Source of the DNA: Pelagerythrobacter marensis
GTDB taxonomy: Bacteria > Pseudomonadota > Alphaproteobacteria > Sphingomonadales > Sphingomonadaceae
NCBI RefSeq assembly: GCF_036700095.1
Contig: NZ_CP144918.1
Span: 51,001-115,000, forward strand
Direction: 5' to 3'
DNA length: 64,000 bases
Position 1 is the stretch's first letter, and each line of letters opens with the position of its first letter. A program made the position numbers and the translations under genes. The notes beneath the pieces are model-generated. The model saw only the letters and a list, made by a program, of their open reading frames with translations, made no database searches and was not told the DNA's origin. Shown one piece after another: positions 29,098-37,272 of this stretch.

Positions 29098-30177
29098 ATG
29101 AAGACCGCCGCCACCGCGCTGGGCGCCGCTGCGCTCGCACTCGCCCTTCCCGCCGCCGCGCAGAACGGGGCCGAGGCGCCGCCCGGTCCGGGCGAGATCG
29201 TCGCCGCCGCTCCCGCGTCCGAATGGATCGCCATCGCGCCCGAGGACCTGCTGGTGATGACGCTCGCGCCCGGGGCGGACGGGGCGGAGCGCAAGGTCGC
29301 GATTCAGCTTATGCCGCCGCCGTTCTCGCAAGGCTGGGTGGAGAATATCCGCACCCTCGCCCGCGCCGGGTGGTACGACGGAATCGCCGTCACCCGGGTG
29401 CAGGACAACTACGTCGTCCAGTGGGGCGATCCCCATGCGGAGGACGAAGCCAAGGCGAAGCCGCTGCCGGACGGGCTGCGGGTGATCGATGAAGCGAACT
29501 ACGCTGTGAGCGATAGCCAGCCCGCTTTCGCGCACTTGCGCGACGCGCTGGTTGAGCGAGCTCGCCAGCGGGCGCAAATCGCACGCGACAACATCGAACG
29601 GCAAGCGGCCGCTAATCAAGCGACCCGCGACGGGTCGCCCACCATGTTCATTCCAAGGAGGGTCCCCGGAATGGTGCTGATCCAGAAGGGCCCCTATGCT
29701 GACGCGACAAGTTTCATCAATGGCTGGCCCACCGGCCTGGCTCGCGACGCAATCTGGCCCATCCACTGCTACGGCATGGTCGGTGTCGGGCGCGGGTATT
29801 CGCCCGATACCGGCTCGGGCGCCGAGCTTTACACCGTGATCGGCCATGCACCGCGCCATCTCGACCGCAATATCGCGCTGGTCGGGCGGGTGGTCGAGGG
29901 GATCGAGCATCTTTCCAGCCTGCCGCGCGGCACCGGGCCGCTGGGCTTCTACGAGGACCCGGCGCAGCATGTCCCGATCCGGTCGATCCGCGTCGCGAGC
30001 GACTTGCCCGAAAGCGAACGGCCGCGGTTCGAATATCTCTCGACCGAGGGGAAGAGTTTCGCCCGCTATGCCGAGGCGCGGGCCAACCGGCGCGATCCGT
30101 TCTTCATCGTCCCCGCCGGCGGCGCGGACATCTGCAATATTCCGGTGCCGGTGCGGCGAGTGCCGGAAGACGGCTGA
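29098..30177 (+). CDS. Secreted cyclophilin-type peptidyl-prolyl isomerase
   Basis: The 359-residue product has a Sec signal peptide (cleavage after LPAAAQ, about residue 22) and a cyclophilin-like domain: WYDGIAVTRVQDNYVVQWGDP, GMVLIQKGPYADATSFINGWP, IHCYGMVGVGRGYSPDTGSGAELY and NIALVGRVVEGIEHL. These proteins fold secreted proteins in the periplasm. The region at about 150-200, between VQWGDP and the rest of the barrel, is a Gln/Asn/Arg-rich insertion with lower GC than its surroundings, a loop seen in alphaproteobacterial members. The start was chosen at MKTAATALG because it gives a canonical signal peptide. Confidence 0.85.
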   Translation: MKTAATALGAAALALALPAAAQNGAEAPPGPGEIVAAAPASEWIAIAPEDLLVMTLAPGADGAERKVAIQLMPPPFSQGWVENIRTLARAGWYDGIAVTRVQDNYVVQWGDPHAEDEAKAKPLPDGLRVIDEANYAVSDSQPAFAHLRDALVERARQRAQIARDNIERQAAANQATRDGSPTMFIPRRVPGMVLIQKGPYADATSFINGWPTGLARDAIWPIHCYGMVGVGRGYSPDTGSGAELYTVIGHAPRHLDRNIALVGRVVEGIEHLSSLPRGTGPLGFYEDPAQHVPIRSIRVASDLPESERPRFEYLSTEGKSFARYAEARANRRDPFFIVPAGGADICNIPVPVRRVPEDG

Positions 30178-30298
30178 ACCGCCGACCGCCAGCGCCGGCC
30201 CGCACCGCACCCGGCCACCCATAGAATACCCTGCCGTTGGGTAGCCGGGTTGGGGAAGCGGGCCGGTGCCGCTTCAGCCTTGCCGAAAACGCCTCTCG

Positions 30299-32389
30299 CT
30301 AGATCCGCTCCGCCTGGGCCACGGCGTCGCTGGCGCGCAGGGCGCTGAGGATGCGGGTGAGGTGGGCGAGGTCCTGCACCTCCAGATCCAGCTCGTACGT
30401 CTGGAACGGGCTGTCGCGCTGGACCTGGTCGAGCGCGACCACGTTGGCGAGGTTCTGCGCGAAGATCGCCGCCATGTCGGCCAGCGTGCCGGGCCTGTCG
30501 TAGAGCGTGACTCTGAGCCGCCCGACGGCGCCGACCGAACGCCGGCCCCACGACAGGTCGAGCCAGTCGGCATCGATCCCGCTCGCCAGTTCGAAGCAGT
30601 CGATCGCGTGGACTTCGACCCCCTCGCCCGGCTTGCGCAGGCCAACGATGCGGTCGCCGGGAATCGGGTGGCAGCAGGTGGCGAGGTGGAAACCGACCCC
30701 CGGGGTCAGGCCGCGAATCGAAATGACCCGCTCGCGCGTGGGCCAGGTGCCGTCCTCCGCCATTTCGGCGGTGCAGCCGGGCACCAGCGCTTCCATCACT
30801 TCGCGATCGTCGAGCTTGGCCGAACCGATCGCGTACATCAGGTCCTCCTCGTCCTCCAGCTCCAGCCGGGCGACCGCGTCGCGGATCGCCTTCTTGCCGA
30901 TCTTGGCCGGGACGCGCGCGACGATCTCGTCGAACAGCTTGCTGCCGATTTCCGCCACTTCGGCGCGTTCCTTCAGCCGCACCGCGCGGCGCACCGCCGC
31001 CCGCGCCTTGCCGGTGACGACGAAGCCGAGCCAGGACAGCTGCGGTTCGGCATTCTTGCCCTTGATGATTTCCACCACGTCGCCGTTTTCCAGCCGGGTG
31101 CGCAGCGGCATGTGGCGGCCGTTGATCTTCGCCCCAACCGTCTGCGCGCCGAGATCGGTATGGACGGCGAAGGCGAAATCGACCGCGGTGGCGCCGATCG
31201 GCAACTGGAACAGCGCGCCCTTGGGCGTGAAGGCGAAAATGCGATCCTGGTAAATCGCCATGCGCGTGTGTTCGAGCAGCTCCTCCGCATCGTGGCTGGC
31301 ATCGACGATCTCGATCAGGTCGCGCAGCCAGCCGACCTGCCCGTCGGGCCGGTCGCCCTGCTTGTAGGCCCAGTGCGCGGCGAGGCCGAACTCGTTGGTG
31401 CGGTGCATCGCGCGGGTGCGGATCTGCACCTCGACCCGCATCGAGTTCTCGTAGATCAGCGAAGTGTGGATCGAGCGATAGCCGTTCGTCTTCGGCGTCG
31501 AGATGTAATCCTTGAACTTGCCGGGAATGAATTGCCAGGTCGTGTGCAGCACGCCCAGCGCGGCATAGCAATCGGCTTCGCTCTCGCAGATCACGCGGAA
31601 AGCCATGATGTCGCTGACCTGGTCGAACGGCAGATGGCGTTCGGCCATCTTGCGCCAGATCGAATAGGGGTGCTTCTCGCGCCCCGAAACCTCCACCTGC
31701 AGGCCCGCTTCGGCCAGTGCCTGCTTGATCGTCAGCGCGATCGCATCGACCTGGCCCCCGCCCTGCCGGCGGATCTGTTCCAGCCGGCCGGTGATCGTGC
31801 GGTAGGCTTCGGGCTCGAGCTGTTCGAAAGCGAGCAGCTGCATCTCGCGCATATATTCGTACATCCCGACCCGCTCGGCGAGCGGGGCGTAGATATCCAT
31901 CGTCTCGCGCGCGATGCGGCGGCGCTTCTCCGGGCTCTTGATGAAATGCAGCGTGCGCATGTTGTGCAGGCGGTCGCCCAGCTTGACCAGCAGCACGCGA
32001 ATGTCCTCGCTCATCGCCAGCAGGAACTTGCGCAGGTTTTCGGCCGCGCGCTCGTTTTCGGGCATGGCCTCGATCTTCGACAGCTTGGTCACGCCGTCGA
32101 CCAGCCGCGCGACCTCCTCGCCGAAATTCTCCTCGACATCCTCGATCGTCGCCAGCGTATCCTCGACCGTGTCGTGCAGCAGCGCGGTGACGATGGTTTC
32201 CTGGTCGAGCTGGAGATCGGTCATCAGCCCGGCGACCTCGACCGGGTGGCTGAAATAGGGATCGCCGCTGGCGCGCTTCTGCGTGCCGTGTTTCTGCACG
32301 GTGTAGACATAGGCGCGGTTGAGCAGCGCCTCGTCGGCGTCGGGGTCGTATTCCTTGACCCGCTCAACAAGTTCGTACTGGCGCAGCAT
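30299..32389 (-). CDS. rsh: Bifunctional (p)ppGpp synthetase/hydrolase (RelA/SpoT homologue)
   Basis: The 696-residue protein has an N-terminal HD hydrolase domain with His48 and His72-Asp73 (TALLHDTVEDT), the synthetase domain (RFKDY-type loop FKDYISTPKTNGYRSIHT and EVQIRTRAMH), a TGS domain (IFAFTPKGALFQLP) and a C-terminal zinc-finger/ACT region (ATCCHPIPGDRIVGL, RPGTLADMAAIFA). It is the single long RSH expected in alphaproteobacteria and makes and degrades the stringent-response alarmone. Start MLRQYELVERVKEYDPD is the conserved N-terminus. It is divergent from the AbrB-Doc pair. Confidence 0.95.
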   Translation of the reverse strand: MLRQYELVERVKEYDPDADEALLNRAYVYTVQKHGTQKRASGDPYFSHPVEVAGLMTDLQLDQETIVTALLHDTVEDTLATIEDVEENFGEEVARLVDGVTKLSKIEAMPENERAAENLRKFLLAMSEDIRVLLVKLGDRLHNMRTLHFIKSPEKRRRIARETMDIYAPLAERVGMYEYMREMQLLAFEQLEPEAYRTITGRLEQIRRQGGGQVDAIALTIKQALAEAGLQVEVSGREKHPYSIWRKMAERHLPFDQVSDIMAFRVICESEADCYAALGVLHTTWQFIPGKFKDYISTPKTNGYRSIHTSLIYENSMRVEVQIRTRAMHRTNEFGLAAHWAYKQGDRPDGQVGWLRDLIEIVDASHDAEELLEHTRMAIYQDRIFAFTPKGALFQLPIGATAVDFAFAVHTDLGAQTVGAKINGRHMPLRTRLENGDVVEIIKGKNAEPQLSWLGFVVTGKARAAVRRAVRLKERAEVAEIGSKLFDEIVARVPAKIGKKAIRDAVARLELEDEEDLMYAIGSAKLDDREVMEALVPGCTAEMAEDGTWPTRERVISIRGLTPGVGFHLATCCHPIPGDRIVGLRKPGEGVEVHAIDCFELASGIDADWLDLSWGRRSVGAVGRLRVTLYDRPGTLADMAAIFAQNLANVVALDQVQRDSPFQTYELDLEVQDLAHLTRILSALRASDAVAQAERI

Positions 32390-32450
32390 CGCGGCAACGA
32401 TGTGAGGATTAGAGGGGGCACCGCAAGTTTTTTCGTGCAGGCGCAGCGGA

Positions 32451-32485
32451 TTGCGATTGCGCGCAAGAGGCGTTATAACACGGGT
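32451..32485 (+). promoter_or_regulatory. Promoter of the AbrB-Doc pair, predicted leaderless
   Basis: TTGCGA (32451-32456), a 17-bp spacer and TATAAC (32474-32479) form a good sigma-70 promoter. The spacer contains the perfect palindrome TTGCGCGCAA (32457-32466), a plausible autoregulatory operator. The expected start of transcription, about seven bases after the -10 box, falls at the A of the ATG at 32486, and no Shine-Dalgarno sequence is visible, so the antitoxin message is probably leaderless. Confidence 0.6.
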
Positions 32486-32713
32486 ATGAACGCGACGCTC
32501 AAGATCACCCGAATCGGCAATTCCGCCGGAATCATCCTGCCGAAGGAGGTGCTGGCACATCTCGAAGCGGAGATTGGCGCCGATGTTGCAGTCGTCACTA
32601 CACCTCGAGGCATTGAACTCACCCGTCCAGACGACGATTTTGAAACGCAGATGGCAGCTGCGCGCGAAGTGATGATGCGGCGCAAGCGTGCGCTCCGCGA
32701 ACTCGCAAAATAG
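32486..32713 (+). CDS. AbrB/MazE-type antitoxin
   Basis: The 75-residue protein has a swapped-hairpin DNA-binding domain: LKITRIGNSAGIILPKEVL (about 5-23) is the SpoVT/AbrB signature, followed by the strand VAVVTTPRGIELTRP and a C-terminal acidic then basic helix that would cap the toxin. It is expected to bind its own promoter and neutralise the Doc protein encoded 5 bp downstream. Confidence 0.88.
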   Translation: MNATLKITRIGNSAGIILPKEVLAHLEAEIGADVAVVTTPRGIELTRPDDDFETQMAAAREVMMRRKRALRELAK

Positions 32714-32718
32714 GATAG

Positions 32719-33105
32719 ATGCCGGATCAACCGACATGGGTTGCGACAGCAGTCGCCCAAGCAGCACATGCTGAGCAACTTGCGGAGCACGGCGGTGGCG
32801 AAGGTATCCGTGACCTTCAGCTGCTTGAAAGCGCGATGGCTCGACCGAGAAATCTCGCTGCCTACGGGCACCCGGATATTGCGGCTCTCGCAGCGGCCTA
32901 TGCCTATGGTATTGCGCGCAACCATCCGTTCGTCGATGGAAACAAGAGAACGGCAGCGGTCGTAAGTGAAACCTTTCTCACTCTGAACGGGTATGCGCTC
33001 AACGCGACCGATGCGGAACTCGTAGTCGCGTTTGTCGCCCTTGCGGCGGGCGAGCTTGGCGAGGACGAGCTGGCCGACTGGTTCCGGGAACGGATCGCCC
33101 GCTGA
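32719..33105 (+). CDS. doc: Doc-type toxin (Fic/DOC fold kinase)
   Basis: The 128-residue protein has the short Doc version of the Fic motif, HPFVDGNKRT at 69-78, with the catalytic His and the Asp in place of the Glu of AMPylating Fic proteins. Characterised Doc toxins phosphorylate EF-Tu and arrest translation. It follows the AbrB-type gene by 5 bp. The usual P1 partner Phd is a different fold, so this is a common chromosomal AbrB-Doc exchange. The central fold is intact, so the toxin is likely functional. Confidence 0.9.
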   Translation: MPDQPTWVATAVAQAAHAEQLAEHGGGEGIRDLQLLESAMARPRNLAAYGHPDIAALAAAYAYGIARNHPFVDGNKRTAAVVSETFLTLNGYALNATDAELVVAFVALAAGELGEDELADWFRERIAR

Positions 33106-33198
33106 ACGGCACGGGGGCCGGTTGCGCCGCGCGCAACGGCTGTTTCCCCGAATGGCGATATACGCGCCGCGCGATCTTCGCTATAACTCTCAGCCGCG

Positions 33199-34644
33199 AT
33201 GTTGCAGGACCTCGACGCCATCCTCCTCGCGAGGATCCAGTTCGCCTTCACGGTGAGTTTCCACTTCATTTTCCCGGCCTTCTCGATCGGGCTCGCGAGC
33301 TATCTCGCGGTGCTGGAGGGGCTGTGGCTGAAGACCGGGCAGCAGCGCTATCACGACCTGTTCAAATACTGGGTGAAGATCTTCGCGGTCGCTTTTGCGA
33401 TGGGCGTCGTGTCGGGCATCGTCATGTCCTACCAGTTCGGTACCAACTGGGCGGTCTTTTCCGACAAGGCCGGCCCGGTGATCGGGCCGCTGATGGCCTA
33501 CGAAGTGCTGACCGCCTTTTTCCTGGAGGCCGGCTTCCTCGGCGTCATGCTGTTCGGGATGGAGAAAGTGGGGCGCAAGCTGCACTTCGCCGCGACCTGC
33601 ATGGTCGCGCTGGGCACGTTCATTTCCGCGTTCTGGATCCTCAGCGTCAATTCGTGGATGCACACCCCCACCGGTTTCGTGATGGGCGACAACGGGCAGT
33701 TCCTGCCGGGCGAAAGCTGGTGGGACATCGTGTTCAACCCCAGCTTCCCCTATCGCCTGGTGCATACGGTGATCGCCGCCTACCTCACCACCGCCTTCGC
33801 CGTGGGCGGCGTGGGCGCCTGGCACCTGCTGAAGGATCGCACCAACCCCCATGCCCGGACGATGTTCTCGATGGCCATGTGGATGGCCGCGCTGGTCGCG
33901 CCGGTGCAGATCTTCGCCGGCGACATGCACGGGCTCAACACGCTGGAGCACCAGCCGGCCAAGGTCATGGCGATGGAAGGGCATTACCAGAGCCACCCCG
34001 AGGGCGCGCCGCTGATCCTGTTCGGCATCCCCGACAGCGAGGCGGAGACGGTCCGCTACGCGGTGGAGATTCCCAAGGCCTCCTCGCTGATCCTCAAGCA
34101 CGACCCCGACGCGCCGCTCGCCGGGCTCGACACGATTCCCGAAGAGGACCGGCCGCCGGTGGGGATCGTGTTCTGGTCGTTCCGCGTCATGGTCGGGATC
34201 GGCTTCGCCATGCTGGGGATCGGGCTGTGGAGCCTGATCGCGCGCTGGCGGGGCAGGCTCTACGACTGGCGCTGGCTCCACCGCGGAGCGCTGGTCATGG
34301 CGCCTTCGGGCTTCGTCGCGGTGCTCGCGGGATGGATCACGACCGAGGTCGGGCGCCAGCCCTGGACCGTCTACGGCCTGCTGCGCACGGCGGATAGCGC
34401 CAGCCCGCTCGACGCGCCGGCGGTGGCGACATCGCTGATCGCTTTCGTCGTCGTCTATTTCGCGGTCTTCGGCGCGGGCACCTGGTATATCCTGAAGCTG
34501 ATGGCGAAATCGCCGCAACCGGGCGAGCGCGGGGTCAAGATCGGCGAGCGCGGGCCGATCCGCACCTCGGGCATCACCCCGGGGCCGACGCAGAACCCGG
34601 GCGATCCCGACACCCTGCCGCGCAACCGGAAGGAGGCCGAGTGA
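33199..34644 (+). CDS. cydA: Cytochrome bd-type ubiquinol oxidase subunit I
   Basis: The 481-residue membrane protein carries the heme ligands and quinol-binding loop of a bd oxidase: FHFIFPAFSIG with His22, the Q-loop region GLNTLEHQPAKVMAMEGH (about 245-262) and the GRQPWTVYG signature at about 384-392. The length points to the short Q-loop (CioA) class, a cyanide-insensitive, high-affinity terminal oxidase that generates proton motive force without pumping. It is followed by cydB with overlapping start and stop codons. Confidence 0.94.
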   Translation: MLQDLDAILLARIQFAFTVSFHFIFPAFSIGLASYLAVLEGLWLKTGQQRYHDLFKYWVKIFAVAFAMGVVSGIVMSYQFGTNWAVFSDKAGPVIGPLMAYEVLTAFFLEAGFLGVMLFGMEKVGRKLHFAATCMVALGTFISAFWILSVNSWMHTPTGFVMGDNGQFLPGESWWDIVFNPSFPYRLVHTVIAAYLTTAFAVGGVGAWHLLKDRTNPHARTMFSMAMWMAALVAPVQIFAGDMHGLNTLEHQPAKVMAMEGHYQSHPEGAPLILFGIPDSEAETVRYAVEIPKASSLILKHDPDAPLAGLDTIPEEDRPPVGIVFWSFRVMVGIGFAMLGIGLWSLIARWRGRLYDWRWLHRGALVMAPSGFVAVLAGWITTEVGRQPWTVYGLLRTADSASPLDAPAVATSLIAFVVVYFAVFGAGTWYILKLMAKSPQPGERGVKIGERGPIRTSGITPGPTQNPGDPDTLPRNRKEAE

Positions 34645-35639
34645 TGGACCTGCCGCTGATCTGGGCCTTCATCATCGCCTTCGCCGTCTTCGCCTATGTC
34701 GTGATGGACGGGTTCGACCTCGGCATCGGGGTCCTCTTCCCCGGCTTCGCAGTGGGGGAAGAGCGCGACAGCGCGATGAATTCGATCGCCCCGGTGTGGG
34801 ACGGGAACGAGACCTGGCTGGTCCTGGGCGGCGGCGGGCTGTTCGCGGCCTTTCCGCTGGCCTATGCCGTCGTCCTGCCGGCGACTTATCCGCTGATCGT
34901 CGCCATGCTGCTGGGCCTCGTGTTCCGGGGCGTGGCGTTCGAATTCCGCTGGCGCGATCCGGCGCACCGCGCGTTCTGGGACCTCGCCTTCACCGGCGGC
35001 TCGCTGGTCGCCGCGATGACGCAGGGGATGATCCTGGGCGCGCTGCTGCAGGGGATCGAGATCGACGGGCGCAATTACGACGGGAGCTGGTGGAGCTGGC
35101 TGACCCCCTATACCCTGCTGACCGGGCTGGGGACGGTGGCGGGCTATGCCCTGCTCGGCAGCACCTGGCTGATCTGGAAGCTGGAGGGACCGGCGCAGGA
35201 CCATGCCCGGCGCATGGCCTTCCGCGCCGCGATCGCGACGCTGGCGCTGCTGGCGGCGGTCAGCCTCTATACCGTGTTCCTCGACGCGCAATATTTCGAC
35301 CGCTGGTTCTCGATGCCGAGCGTGCTGTTTGCAGCCAATGTCCCGCTGCTGACCGCGATCATCGCCTTCCTGCTGTTCCGCGGCCTTGCGAAAGGCTGGG
35401 AAGCGGCGCCGTTCTGGCTCAGCCTGGCATTGTTCTTCCTCGGCATGGCGGGCCTCGGCCTGTCGATGTTCCCCTATATCGTGCCCGACGAGATCACGAT
35501 CTGGGACGCGGCCGCGCCGGCCAGCAGCCAGGCGTTCATGCTGGTGGGCGTGGCGATCACGATGCCGCTGATCGTCGCCTATACCGCCTGGGCCTACTGG
35601 GTCTTCCGCGGCAAAGTCGGGCACGAAGGATACCATTGA
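34644..35639 (+). CDS. cydB: Cytochrome bd-type ubiquinol oxidase subunit II
   Basis: The 331-residue membrane protein starts MDLPLIWAFIIAF with the family's MDGFDLGIGVLFP motif and WDGNETWLVLGGGGLFAAFP. AAGGAGG lies a few bases before the ATG at 34644, so I chose this start over the GTG one codon earlier. About eight membrane helices are visible. The start overlaps the cydA stop and the stop overlaps the start of the DUF2474 gene, giving a tight three-gene operon. Confidence 0.94.
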   Translation: MDLPLIWAFIIAFAVFAYVVMDGFDLGIGVLFPGFAVGEERDSAMNSIAPVWDGNETWLVLGGGGLFAAFPLAYAVVLPATYPLIVAMLLGLVFRGVAFEFRWRDPAHRAFWDLAFTGGSLVAAMTQGMILGALLQGIEIDGRNYDGSWWSWLTPYTLLTGLGTVAGYALLGSTWLIWKLEGPAQDHARRMAFRAAIATLALLAAVSLYTVFLDAQYFDRWFSMPSVLFAANVPLLTAIIAFLLFRGLAKGWEAAPFWLSLALFFLGMAGLGLSMFPYIVPDEITIWDAAAPASSQAFMLVGVAITMPLIVAYTAWAYWVFRGKVGHEGYH

Positions 35640-35770
35640 TGGACGAACCGGGCCGCCGCGCCGAGCAGCGGCCGCTGTGGCAGCGGCTCGCCTGGCTGGC
35701 CGCGATCTGGCTCGCCAGCGTCGCCGTGCTGGGCGCCGTGGCGTGGCTGCTGCGGCTGTGGATCGCCTGA
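35639..35770 (+). CDS. DUF2474 small membrane subunit associated with cytochrome bd oxidase
   Basis: A 43-codon gene begins at the ATG overlapping the cydB stop. The product has a short charged N-terminus (MDEPGRRAEQRPLWQRL) and one membrane helix (about 18-40, Trp/Leu/Ala-rich). Size, position after cydB and the LAWLAAIWLASVAVLG pattern match DUF2474, a single-helix peptide that plays a role like CydX in assembling or stabilising the oxidase. That role is by analogy. Confidence 0.85.
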   Translation: MDEPGRRAEQRPLWQRLAWLAAIWLASVAVLGAVAWLLRLWIA

Positions 35771-35807
35771 TCGGCGGCGCTGGGGGCCTTTCGTCGGCGG
35801 CGGCGGT

Positions 35808-36130
35808 TTGCCATTCGTGCCCCTTGCCATCCCGCTCTTTGTCGGCCGCGCTTGCCATCCCGGCTTCATCAGCCGCGCCCCTTTCATTCCTGCGCATTGC
35901 CATCCCCGCTCTTCGCCATCCCCCACCTCTTGCCATCCCCACCCTTCGCCATCCCCCCACCTCTTGTCATCCCCGCGAAAGCGGGGATCCATCGTCCGGC
36001 GGCAGAACCTGGATCCCCGCTTTCGCGGGGATGACACAGAGAGAGTTGTGCGGGAATGACAGAGGGAATCGCTTGGGGCTGGAAGAGCGAATCGCCCGGC
36101 GATGACAGAGCGAATCGCCCGGCGATGACA
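35808..36130. repeat. REP-type inverted pair flanked by iterated GCCATCCCC and GATGACAG units
   Basis: A perfect 26-bp element, TGTCATCCCCGCGAAAGCGG and on, occupies 35965-35990, and its exact inverse is at 36011-36036. To the left, about 150 bp consist of degenerate tandem TTGCCATCCC(C) units; to the right the complement-like GATGACAG unit recurs, including an exact 23-bp tandem pair at 36085-36107 and 36108-36130. The element resembles the widespread TGTCATCCCCGCG-type intergenic repeats. No gene is seen here. Confidence 0.8.
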
Positions 36131-36180
36131 GGGGGGAGTTGCGCGAGAGCGACGGGGGGACTTACGCCGCGATCACAGAA

Positions 36181-36828
36181 AGAACCGCGCCGGGACGGCG
36201 AACGGCCGGACTGAGGCTTCCCCCGCCCCTGCGTCTGCGCCGGCATGAGCGCGTCCACGCCGCATCCTCCGGCGGCGAACCCGGATGCGTGACGCCTGGA
36301 ACTCGGATCGCGCGGCCGGTGCGGCACGCCAGGCGGCGTGCGCGCGGGTCGGGCGGTTGGCGGTTTATTCGCGAACGACCGACGGACGCGCCACGGCGTG
36401 AGGTTCGCCGCACACATCCGCTTGCCCGCCGCCGCCGCGGTGGGGCCCGGTTCGATCCCTCGATTTCCGGGACTGGCGGGCGCGGACGGCCGGGACTCGC
36501 CAAAAGTCCGCCCATGCCCCGTGGCTGATCGGCCACGCCAACGTGCGGGTGAGCCGCTGCCGGGAGACCCGGGGCTGATCGCCGGGTTCGCAAGGGCAAC
36601 GGGCAGACACCGCCAACATCCATATCCCGGCTTCCGGCGGAAGGGAGCGAGCTTCCGGCTCCATGGGAGATCAACGCCCGAGCCCGAATGCATCGCACGC
36701 CAGCCGCACCGGCCGCGCCGCCGTGAGCGGGAAGGGAAGCCCCTGTCCGCGCCGGCGGAATAGAGACCTGTCGCCGTCGACAAGGCGCAGGCCCCGATCC
36801 TCGTTGCCCGGCGTTGAGGCCCACCGGG
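36181..36828 (-). ncRNA. Gene-free region downstream of a sigma-70-like promoter; second non-coding transcript candidate
   Basis: About 650 bp lie in the transcribed direction of the promoter at 36837-36865. The first element is a hairpin at 36807-36813/36822-36828 (minus strand CCCGGTG, loop GGCCTCAA, CGCCGGG), followed by TGTCG/CGACA (about 36769-36782) and, further on, a CGCATCC/GGATGCG stem near 36262-36288. A 56-codon frame starts at the ATG overlapping the -10 box (36833) but has no family resemblance. The end of the transcript cannot be placed. Support is weaker than for the locus at 4.1 kb. Confidence 0.35.
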
Positions 36829-36836
36829 CGGGGGTG

Positions 36837-36865
36837 TGCATAACCCAAATGGTTCGCAATGTCAA
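36837..36865 (-). promoter_or_regulatory. Second sigma-70-like promoter with AACC-N5-GGTT in the spacer
   Basis: On the minus strand TTGACA (36860-36865), a 17-bp spacer and TATGCA (36837-36842) form a promoter. The spacer contains AACCATTTGGGTT. It matches the promoter at 4054-4082 at 20 of 29 positions, including the dyad AACC-N5-GGTT at the same spacing and TTGGGTTAT running into the -10 box. No coding gene with family resemblance follows. Confidence 0.65.
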
Positions 36866-37024
36866 GATTGGTGTGCCGATTTGTTGCTGCTGGGGTGGGT
36901 GGGAGGCGGGATCCGCCGTCCCGTCGGCGATCGGGACCGGGTTGAGAAGGTGGGGCGGTTGGCCGCTGGGAGGCGGGGGTCAGGGTTCTATCGGCGGTTG
37001 GAGCGGGTGAGGCGGTTGGGACAA
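36866..37024. other. Gap without recognised features
   Basis: G-rich on the plus strand (runs of GGGTGGG and GGCGGTTGG). I see no gene, and only the upstream side of the minus-strand promoter adjoins it. Confidence 0.5.
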
Positions 37025-37220
37025 GGCCCCTCCGTCAGCCGCTTGCGCGGCTGCCACCTCCCCAACGCAAGTCGTTGGGGAGGACCGGTCCCGGCCTCGC
37101 CCATTCCTCCCCAACGCAAGTTGTTGGGCAGGACCGGCCCCGGCCTCGCCCGATCCTCCCCATCGTCTTGCGATGGGGAGGGGGACCGCGCGCGAAGCGC
37201 GTGGTGGAGGGGCCCCTGCC
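37025..37220. repeat. Tandem array of hairpin repeats (CCTCCCCAACGCAAGT type)
   Basis: Three 27-bp palindromes at 37057-37083, 37106-37132 and 37155-37181 are spaced 49 bp apart; the first two intervals share ACCGGYCCCGGCCTCGCCC. The third has CATCGTCTTGCGATG in place of CAACGCAAGTCGTTG, keeping the stem by compensating changes. Related half-elements flank the array on both sides (GTCAGCCGCTTGCGCGGCTG, and CGCGCGCGAAGCGCG). No gene is present. Confidence 0.8.
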
Positions 37221-37272
37221 CCAACGGGTGCCGGCAGACACCCCCGCAAACACCTTTACCGCCATTACATAC

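Noticed and set aside
35965..36036. CRISPR array in the repeat-rich region
   Set aside because: The repeats are palindromic and inverted, spacers are not of constant length, and no cas genes are present.
36440..36470. T-arm-like GGTTCGATCC in the second gene-free region suggesting a tRNA
   Set aside because: Flanking bases do not form the 5-bp T stem, and no acceptor or anticodon arm can be drawn on either strand.
36384..36836. Long open frames on both strands of the 36.2-36.9 kb region, including a frame starting at the -10 box
   Set aside because: They are Arg/Pro/Gly-rich with no family resemblance and no ribosome binding site, as expected for random frames in GC-rich DNA.
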